Of a stretch of DNA of 64,000 nt, positions 58,148 to 64,000 are shown one piece after another; the stretch's first letter is position 1, and the number at the start of each line of letters is the position of its first letter. Source of the stretch: Rheum nobile (taxonomy: Eukaryota > Streptophyta > Magnoliopsida > Caryophyllales > Polygonaceae); NCBI GenBank assembly GCA_027886185.1, contig WOAB01000146.1, positions 558,001-622,000 of the forward strand, read 5' to 3'. The position numbers and the translations under genes were made by a program. The notes below the pieces were generated by a model. That model did no database searches and was not told the DNA's origin. It saw only the letters and a list, made by a program, of their open reading frames with translations.

Positions 58148-59530
58148 ATGGCTGATAACACTGAGAAATCTGTCGATGAGGTTACTAGAGCCGGAATTGG
58201 AAATCCTACTGAGTCGGCACCCCAAATTCAGTTTGGGAGTGGTCTGCCTGCAGTGAATTTGCCAGTGGCGAATTTGCCAGCAGTAAATCTGCCAGCGGCA
58301 AATCTGTAAGCCACAAGGGTCGGAACTGATGCGAATCAGATTGTCCAACCGACTGCTTATCAGACTGTCCCGACAGTCCATATGCCTGGTGCTGTAAACG
58401 CAGGGTTGATGCCAGAAAAGTTCGATGAAACTGGCTTTAAGACATGGCAGCAGAAAATGTTCTTCTTCTTGACCACGTTGAAGCTTGAGAAGTATCTGAA
58501 AGAGGATAAGCATGTGCTTTCGCTTCAGAACACAGATCCATACGCCCTAGCCAACGTTGAGGCCTGGACTCATGGGGATTTTCTGTGCAAATGTTGGATT
58601 CAAAGCCGCCTGATAGATCCACTGTACAATGTGTACAACAAGATCAAGACTTCCAGGGAACTCTGGGTTGCCTTGGAAAATAAGTACAAGTCTGAGGATG
58701 CAGGCTCCAAGAAGTTCGCAGTGGCGAAGTTTCTGGACTTCAAAATGGTGGATTCTAAGCCTATCATGGAGCAAGTTAAAGAGCTGCAGCTTCTCACGCA
58801 CGAGATCATTGCTAAAGGAATGTCTATATGTGAGACGTTCCAGGTGGATGCATTCATTGAGAAACTCCCTCCAGACTGGAAGGATTTCAAGAGCTACCTA
58901 AAGCACAAGCGAAAGGCAATGACTGTAGAAGACTTGATAGTCAGGCTGCGGATTGAGTCAACCAACCGCAAAGCAGATGGGGTTCAGCCTGTTGAACAGA
59001 AGGCTAACTTGGCTGAACACAAGGACAAAGGGAAGAAACGGAAGTTCCAACCCCAGAGCTCCAACAACTTCAAGAAGCAACCAGCTAAGAAGTTCAGTGG
59101 GAAATGCCACAAGTGTGGTAAAATGGGTCACAAGGCTGACGAATGTCGTAGCAAGGCTGATCCGCGCAAGGACAAGGGGAAATCCCAAATCAACGTGACT
59201 GAAGGCAGGCTCTCGGATGCAGATCTGTGTGCTATAGTGTCTGAAGTCAACATGGTTGGAGACAACCCAAGGGAATGGTGGTACGATACAGGTGCTACCA
59301 GACACATCTGCTCTGACAGGGGAATGTTCACCACTTATCAGCAGAGCAAGAGCGACGAGCATCTATTTATGGGGAACTCGTCCACATCCAAGGTCGAAGG
59401 TCACGACAAAGTGGTGTTGAAGCTGACTTCAGAGAAGGAGCAGACTCTCACCAATGTCATGCATGTGCCAGATATACGGAAGAATCTGATCTCCGGCACT
59501 TTGTTGAGCAAGAACGGCTTGGTTGTTGTA
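58148..59530 (+). pseudogene. Copia gag and protease start, truncated
   Basis: The start MADNTEKSVDEV precedes a short repeat (LPAVNLPVANLPAVNLPAANL) and a stop at 58306-58308. From 58382 the frame is open again: UBN2-type gag (FDETGFKTWQQKMFFFL, LWVALENKYKSEDAGSKK), zinc knuckle CHKCGKMGHKADEC (about 59107), protease motif YDTGATRHIC (about 59283), and the following MHVPDIRKNLISG. It ends abruptly after LLSKNGLV at about 59530, where Gypsy sequence begins. Integrase, reverse transcriptase and RNase H are absent. Confidence 0.9.
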
Positions 59531-59596
59531 ACGCCTCGTTTTTTTTTGGTTATTCGGCCAAGTTTCGGGTCGAAACTTCTTTTAAGGGGGAAGTGA
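59531..59596 (+). mobile_element. Gypsy G1 internal tail, 5'-truncated
   Basis: AAGTTTCGGGTCGAAACTTC and the polypurine tract TTTTAAGGGGGAAG are the last about 50 bp of a Gypsy internal region, joined directly to Copia sequence without an intervening LTR. The join probably records a deletion. Confidence 0.82.
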
Positions 59597-59848
59597 TGTA
59601 ATACCCCTCATTTTTAGTAAGGGCATTTTTGTAATTTTCCAAACACTCGTACTGAAGTTGAATTAATTTCAGAGAAGTTTAGACATTCTGTTAAATGCTT
59701 GATCTCTGTAATAATTCCCTGAGTGGAATAAAATACATTCGACGTATTTTTGGGGCTTAAAATATTTGTTCGGATACAAATATAATTAATCCGGGGTTAA
59801 AACTCATACCCATTATTCTTCCCAGGCAAAAGGCACAAGATTGGCCTT

Positions 59849-59938
59849 GACCGCACCCGCGGTCATACCCACCGCACCCCGCGGTCAGAAATTGGCCTTC
59901 ACCGCACCCCACTGTGAGACCCACCGCACCCGCGCCGT
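59849..59938 (+). repeat. GC-rich hairpin cores in the G1 LTR U3
   Basis: GACCGC-ACCC-GCGGTC (59849-59864) is a perfect 6-bp stem. Variants follow at about 59871, 59901 and 59921. One more copy (GACCGCACCCGCGGTG) lies at about 60304 inside the putative leader intron. This parallels the CGGCG-CC-CGCCG cores of the G2 LTRs in both locations. Confidence 0.8.
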
Positions 59939-60045
59939 CATGATTACCTTTTCTGCCCCGCCGAACTTCGCCTGAGCTGCTTGCCGATCTTGTCGGAGCT
60001 GAAGCGGTGGTGGTGGGGGAGCCAGCTGGAGCTCCTTGCTTGGCC

Positions 60046-60054
60046 TATATAAGG
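60046..60054 (+). promoter_or_regulatory. G1 LTR TATA box
   Basis: TATATAAGG in the context GGCCTATATAAGGAGGGG. The putative leader intron (60268-60404) follows about 220 bp downstream. Confidence 0.72.
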
Positions 60055-61901
60055 AGGGGACTTGGAGGAGGAAGGCATCCCAAGCTCTCTCTCTCAAATC
60101 TCTCTCTCGTTCCATTGTCGCCGGAGTTGCAAGCTTTCGCCGGAGTTCTTCAAGATCATCGCCGGAGCTACCATAAGAGGAGGAGGTGCCCTCAAGGTGG
60201 TGTTTGGTGGCCCAAGGAGTTTGGAAGTCGAAGCCAATCCAAATCGAGCCCCAACGCGTCGTCCCTGGTAAGATCTCGTCTTCGTCCCCGACGACTGCAC
60301 TCGTGACCGCACCCGCGGTGTGCCTGGGCGATTGTGGGTATGGCCTTGGGTTTTGTGGTTTTGATCGAGGCTTCGTTCCTTCGATTTCGTTCGTCTTTCC
60401 TTAGATTCGTATATTTTATTATCGAATCTAACTTAGGGTTTCGTTATGGGTCATTCCGTAGGGATCTGAAATCCGAGTTCTGTCCTCGTTCCGGACCCGG
60501 AAACCCATTGTCTTTGAGCTTCGTCTAATCTAAGGCAAGTGGTGGTTCGCTCTTGCTTATCATTTCATATTTCTATTAATTATCAATTGTTTAATTGTTA
60601 ATTAAAATGGAATGAATTACTGGTTTCGTTGGGAACAGTTTTCTTAAAATGATAAGATTAAAATGAATATTATGATAGGTTGTATATATTGCTAGAAACA
60701 ACGCTATTATATCTGTTATTATCGTGATGGTATTGTTGTGTATTTTTATGCAAACTTGAAATATAGTTAGCAGTGGATTTTATGTGCACTTGAGATATAG
60801 TTAGCACGAGTATTCGTAGAAACGCTGCTTATCTTGAGAGGTAGCCGTTTCTTTATAACCCGGTGGATAGGATGTTCAAGCCCTAACACCGTTTCTCTAG
60901 TCATGACTATCCCCTATCCGAATATAGGGAAGGTGCGCTTAGCCGGCGTCAAACCTTTAGGGATTTATTCCCGACTATATATCTCTATATCCTGAGGGAT
61001 GAGATGATTATGATAAAAGCTTATAACGTGAATATACGTTTTGGAATTAAATAAGATAAGTGCTGTTATGCACATAATTAATGAACCTTAGGGCGAGAAG
61101 TACAACTTGGAAAATCGTCCGGGACTTCGATTAGAGTAAGTCCACCTTCCAAATCTGAATTCGCATTGTACGGTGAGGTTGGTCGTGGACCCAAATAGTC
61201 AAGTCAGTTTTAAAACGCTTGTGTGAATTATAATGTTCCCAAACATTGTCATACTTTCCGATAAGACTCAATTCGTTGGAGTCTTCTCTTCATATGTTTC
61301 CGTAAGACTCAATCTTTCAGAGTCTTCTCTTGATCATTCTGTTTCGTATATTTTCTGTAGAAGTATTGAGGTTTACTATCGTCATCGGCTTTCATTCGAG
61401 AAGCGATGGGTCTAACCTAATACGACTACTTAGAACCTTTCTATTTTACCCTTGCATAGTCTTTCATTAGACTAACCAACCGGTTATATTCCCTTGCATG
61501 GTTGGCCGGTGTCATCCGTCTCATACGGCACATCAGATAAACGTCCATTCCATGAAGGCTAGAAACGACGATGGAGGCAAATGGAATTTTGAAGAGTTTT
61601 TATCAAGGTTAAGATCCTTGGCGGGTGATCGTTTCGATCAAGACCCTTGTGTCATTTATTTCTAAAGACTTTCGTTGTATTAAACATGTCTTATGTTAAG
61701 ACTACTCTGTATTTCTGTTGTTTTTGGATTATGGATGTAACTCCAAGACTTTGATTTAATACGAAATGTTATGATATTTCGTATTATAAATGTTGTTTTA
61801 TGTTTTGTATAAACTGGTTAAGCCTTGGGTGGCTTCAGATGTGGAATCTGAGGTCACTGGCGGTAATGCTTTCAAGGAGATATTTTGGGGTGTTACAGAT
61901 C

Positions 61902-61913
61902 TGGTATCAGAGC
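61902..61913 (+). other. Primer binding site of the right-hand G1 element
   Basis: TGGTATCAGAGC lies 4 nt after the LTR. Confidence 0.93.
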
Positions 61914-62130
61914 CGAATTTTTTTTTTCGGGTTGGGTTTTAAAATGTTTTGCGGGAAACAACACTTTTATAAACCGTTTACTCGCTTTGAAACTGAGAAA
62001 TATTTTCGAAGGCTCTGAATTTCCAAATAAAATGATATTATGTTGTTCTAGTCGTGCCTTCTTTAGTCTGATATGGAAGTGAACTTCTATATTTAGAAAG
62101 ACTAAACTCTCTTCTCGTCACCCGCAGATT

Positions 62131-62946
62131 ATGGGTGCATGCTTTTCTCTTCAGAGGGACTCGGAAGAAGTCGAGGTGGCTCCGCCATCTCCAATGAGGC
62201 TTGAGTTTCCAGTTCCCCTGCGATGCTTTGAGATTGGAGAATCTAGTAGTCCACCCGAGGAGGTGAAGACCGTACTCCCTGATTTGGTAGTTCTAGTGTC
62301 CAATAAAACCGAGGTTCCTGTGGTAGAGCCCGAAGAGGAGCCAAGGGAGGACACTGAGGATGAGGGTTATCCGTCAGAGTATGCAAGAGGGTACTACGAC
62401 GATGACTTTATGATCGAGTCAATTCCCGAGGAAGAGGATCCTGAAGAAGATCCAGAGGAGGACCCCGAAGAGGACCTCGAGGATCAGGGCCACGAGTCTG
62501 ATGGCTTAGAGCGCTTATTGGTGGGCAGCGAGGACCCGGGGATGGAGTTTATCTATCCAAGTCCGGAGTTGTCGCCTGAGCGAGAGTACTCGCCATTGAC
62601 TCCGACCGATTGGGAGACACTCTATGCTGAGTTTGGCATCAGAAGAAGGAGTGATCCACAAAATGCATCTGAGGACTCACATCCTATTCCTGCTTAGAGG
62701 AGGTTGAGGCTGAGCCCTGACTCGCGAGAGGCACTTCGCCTGAGTCATATGATTTCCCCTGAAGAGCGCCGTCAGATGGATGAGGCGGTAGAGCATGCTC
62801 GAAGAAGGGCAAGGCCAAGGAATGAGCCATGTGCTCCAGGACCGAGCAGGGTGAGAAGTCCATCACCAGATTCTGATGGTAAACCCTGTTCGAAGAAGCC
62901 ATGTATGAGGAGCTGTGATTACAGGAAACGTTTCAGAGTGCCATGA
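62131..62946 (+). CDS. Pre-gag ORF: acidic protein with N-myristoylation-type start
   Basis: The first frame (62131-62697, 188 aa) starts MGACFSLQRDSEE. Gly2 and Ser6 fit the N-myristoylation rule and Cys4 could be palmitoylated. The middle is very acidic (EEEDPEEDPEEDPEEDLEDQ) and a conserved-looking PSPELSPEREYSPLTPTDWE segment follows. After a TAG (62695-62697) the same frame continues for 82 codons (RRLRLSPDSREALRLSHM...), turning basic (KKPCMRSCDYRKRFRVP), and ends at 62946. The original product was probably about 271 aa. It lies between primer site and gag, has no gag or zinc-knuckle motif, and is absent from the G2 elements. Function unknown; a membrane-anchored accessory or structural protein is inference. 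Confidence 0.62.
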
Positions 62947-63188
62947 TTGGGCCGGTGCTGATTAGCAGTTTCTTTTCTTGTATTTCAGTGTTCGTTTTTT
63001 TAAGAACCTAAGTCTCCGAGCAATTTTGTCTTGACGCTCGGGAGATCCCTTTTGTAGAACCTATTAGCTCAGTTTGAGTTTATCAATGAAAATTACCAAG
63101 TTTGATCTATTCTAAGTGACTTTATTACATTGAGTACATTGGAATGATATTAATGTTATAAAATACTTGGAATTTGATCGGTAAACAG

Positions 63189-64000
63189 ATGGTGAATACA
63201 AGCAACACCATTCGTGTTGGTGCTGGGCCAAGCAATGACCCCAGACCAAATGTGAGGAACACTACGAACCCCGTGGATGAACACGAGTCTGCTTCTAATA
63301 ACAATCCAGCGGGCAATGACCAAGTTCCGCCTAACACTCCAGTAGTGTTTAACGCTGCAGCAATAGAGGCTATTCGGGGAATTGTGATGCAAGCATTCAC
63401 AGACATTATGCGACCAAACGCGCCTCAGGCACAAGGCGTGCCAGTTCCTCCAGCGGTTCCTAGATTCGAGGAGCCAGATATCCATGTACCCCGAGAAGAC
63501 GCGGTCAGGAATCGAGGCGACTATGGCCGAGCACTGAAGGCCATAAGCTCTATGAGGCCTGATAGCTATGATGGGAAAGGAGAGCCAGTCAGGGTAGCAT
63601 ATTGGTTCTCACACATGGAAAGATTATTCAGAAACGTTGAGTGCACTGAAGCTGAAAAGGTACACATTACTTCCCTTCAGCTGAAGGAAGTAGCCAGTGA
63701 ATGGTGGGAAGGTACAGGTCTTGCTGATCACCCTGGTTTGAACTGGGGAATATTCAAGGCCAAGATGACATATCGTTTCCTCTCCCGAGCTATGAGGGAA
63801 GAGAAGTACAAGGAATTCCTCTATCCGAAGACGAATGGATTAAAAGTGATCGAGCTTGTGACCAAGTTCAATCATCTATTGCAGTATGCTGGGCCGGAGG
63901 TGTCCAACGAAGAGCAAAAGATCTGGCATTTCCATGAGTGGATGAACCCAGATATTAAGCCACTAATGGTATGTCACGAATGCTCTACTTTGGAGCAATA
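63189..64000 (+). CDS. Gypsy G1 gag, open to the window end
   Basis: The start MVNTSNTIRVGAGPSN follows the acidic ORF by about 240 nt. The retrotransposon gag domain includes SMRPDSYDGKGEPVRVAYWF, HMERLFRNVECTEAEKVH and LKEVASEWWEGTG, and continues through YAGPEVSNEEQKIWHFHEW to CSTLEQ at the last base. No stop occurs in 270 codons, and the codon that is TAA in both G2 copies is TTG here. The zinc knuckle and pol, if present, lie beyond the window. The LTR-to-gag order suggests a possibly coding-competent element. Confidence 0.9.
   Translation, partial: MVNTSNTIRVGAGPSNDPRPNVRNTTNPVDEHESASNNNPAGNDQVPPNTPVVFNAAAIEAIRGIVMQAFTDIMRPNAPQAQGVPVPPAVPRFEEPDIHVPREDAVRNRGDYGRALKAISSMRPDSYDGKGEPVRVAYWFSHMERLFRNVECTEAEKVHITSLQLKEVASEWWEGTGLADHPGLNWGIFKAKMTYRFLSRAMREEKYKEFLYPKTNGLKVIELVTKFNHLLQYAGPEVSNEEQKIWHFHEWMNPDIKPLMVCHECSTLEQ

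Larger units (their letters stand above)
59597..61897 (+). mobile_element. Gypsy G1 LTR with internal sequence on both sides
   Basis: The 2301-bp LTR starts TGTAATACCCCTC and ends GGGGTGTTACA. It has a polypurine tract on the left and a primer site on the right. It therefore serves as a 3' LTR for one internal region and a 5' LTR for the next, the same arrangement as LTR4. It is related to the LTR at 1017-3545 over most of its length. Confidence 0.92.

Overview
This is a nuclear plant window, most likely from a eudicot. The intron-containing genes are recognisable plant genes: a group-E bZIP factor, a RABA1-type Rab GTPase, and fragments of an NCL-type exchanger, ALIX and cellulose synthase. 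Nearly everything else is LTR retrotransposon, with the tRNA-Met-type primer site TGGTATCAGAGC used throughout. I cannot name the species. All identifications are from sequence reading and remembered family features, not from searches.

Layout. 1-3545: 3' end and 3' LTR of a Ty3/Gypsy element (family G1). It is inserted in the reverse transcriptase of a decayed minus-strand Ty1/Copia element (3546-9563), and its internal tail carries a 5S-rRNA-like piece and a 62-bp tandem repeat. 9564-11146: intergenic, with small retroposed insertions. 11147-35998: a minus-strand NCL (EF-hand Na+/Ca2+ exchanger-like) pseudogene split in its last exon by a SIRE/Maximus-like Copia element (11293 to about 34572). 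That Copia element is itself split by a 17.3-kb composite of a second Gypsy family (G2, 15862-33132). The composite has five LTR copies, two gag-only internal regions and two chimeric LTR/internal units, and one AGAAG target duplication flanks the whole array.

38136-39863: an apparently intact bZIP34/61-like gene (4 exons, 290 aa). 41050-41811: Helitron helicase remnant. 42301-47845: about 270-bp repeats rich in palindromic G-boxes, split by a minus-strand non-autonomous TR-GAG-like LTR element, which holds a G2 solo LTR inserted at its own LTR edge. 49962-51419: an intact RABA1-like Rab GTPase (2 exons, 217 aa). 52242-53150: one clear hAT-type MITE and one probable one. 54456-56520: C-terminal ALIX exons and a cellulose synthase fragment, both broken. 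56521-59530: truncated Copia element. 59531-64000: a G1 Gypsy element whose LTR has an internal-region tail on its left and a primer site plus coding region on its right. It encodes an unusual acidic protein with an N-myristoylation-type start (MGACFS) ahead of gag.

Only the bZIP and Rab genes look functional. The most unusual material is in the Gypsy elements. These comprise the composite array, GC-rich hairpin repeats placed both upstream of the TATA box and inside a putative leader intron, the 5S-like insert, and the extra pre-gag ORF.
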